A DNA stretch of 32,365 nucleotides from Alphaproteobacteria bacterium casp-alpha6 (GTDB taxonomy: Bacteria > Pseudomonadota > Alphaproteobacteria > Rhodobacterales > Rhodobacteraceae): positions 1 to 32,365 of the forward strand of contig LFER01000010.1 of the NCBI GenBank assembly GCA_001510135.1, read 5' to 3'. Both the position numbers and the translations under genes were made by a program. The notes below the pieces were generated by a model. The model was not told the DNA's origin and ran no database searches. It was given only the letters and a program-made list of their open reading frames with translations. Shown here one piece after another: positions 32,207-32,365 of the stretch (within the stretch, counting starts at the first letter, position 1; each line of letters starts with the position of its first letter).

Positions 32207-32365
32207 CTATCTGTCTGAGTTGATGCATGAGCTGACGACAACCTCAGCTCTACGCTTCGCTTTGGCTCTTGCAGCCGCTGTCTGCTTTCCATGAGTAATC
32301 TTAGATCCCGCGAGGCTAGCTAAGCCCGATAGAGTAGCAGGACCAACGGTGGAACCGCCATGCAA
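32207..32365 (-). CDS. HGGxSTG-type protein, C-terminal part
   Basis: The last 52 codons plus stop of a gene that enters from the right edge. The visible part reads HGGSTVGPATLSGLASLAGS, then KITHGKQTAAARAKAKRRAE, and ends VVVSSCINSDR. It resembles the end of small HGGxSTG-domain proteins (HGG…TGP…G…ri…HG..t..a.a.rr), which usually have a cysteine cluster before HGG and are frequent near phage and mobile DNA. The upstream cysteines would lie outside the window. The start is unseen. Identification is by recall of the pattern; the function of the family is unknown. The 143 bases between it and the sulfatase start hold only the palindrome. Confidence 0.55.
   Translation of the reverse strand: MHGGSTVGPATLSGLASLAGSKITHGKQTAAARAKAKRRAEVVVSSCINSDR

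Noticed and set aside
1..32365. CRISPR arrays, tRNA or rRNA genes, insertion sequences
   Set aside because: No regularly spaced direct repeats, no cloverleaf with CCA-type ends, and no transposase frames were found on either strand.

Overview
The window looks like a chromosomal segment of a marine alphaproteobacterium of the Rhodobacterales (roseobacter type) with moderate GC. The evidence is gene order and protein style: a hemD–Mic60-like–hemY run divergent from tsaD–gpsA–yciI–EVE, an Agrobacterium-type Fe-S photolyase with its DUF2256 partner, a methyltransferase/comF/glutaredoxin block, and the form of the capsule-export genes. I see no rRNA, tRNA, insertion sequence, CRISPR array or clear prophage.

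Layout. 1–2320 (minus): start of hemY, a Mic60/mitofilin-like membrane protein, and hemD. 2358–5124 (plus): a tight tsaD–gpsA–YciI–EVE operon. 5125–5880: a structured-RNA candidate with 6S-like features, a minus-strand terminator and a DUF2853 gene. 5883–9026 (minus): ahcY, then a two-gene operon for an Fe-S photolyase and a 43-residue DUF2256 protein that is easy to miss. 9219–10541 (plus): two exported c-type cytochromes sharing a 13-base upstream element. 10549–12491 (minus): ferrochelatase and a SAM methyltransferase. 12505–13523 (plus): comF and a glutaredoxin. 13630–14076: a MarR regulator with a possible operator in front of it.

14242–21898 (plus) is the most coherent system: a ten-gene Mrp-type cation/proton antiporter operon in the order E-F-G-A(C-terminal part)-B-C-D-D-X-D. 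No full-length MrpA is present. It has three large antiporter-like subunits plus an unassigned 116-residue membrane protein (X).

22042–24283 holds KpsT and KpsE capsule-export homologues. Each is broken by a single in-frame stop but otherwise reads cleanly, as expected for very recent loss. An intact phosphomannomutase/phosphoglucomutase follows. 25813–27615 (minus) is a hybrid histidine kinase whose H-box carries Arg where Thr is usual. 27730–28476 is a sirtuin without the zinc cysteines. 28477–28809 contains a predicted 28-residue membrane peptide and a sequence that folds as a three-way junction upstream of an M20-type amidohydrolase. That gene converges on a sulfatase with overlapping stop codons. 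The right edge cuts an HGGxSTG-type protein.

Functional themes: heme supply (hemY, hemD, hemH) with cytochrome c users nearby, methyl-cycle maintenance (ahcY), light repair, ion homeostasis, and surface polysaccharide genes under decay. All functions are read from sequence motifs and remembered family features; no database search was possible.
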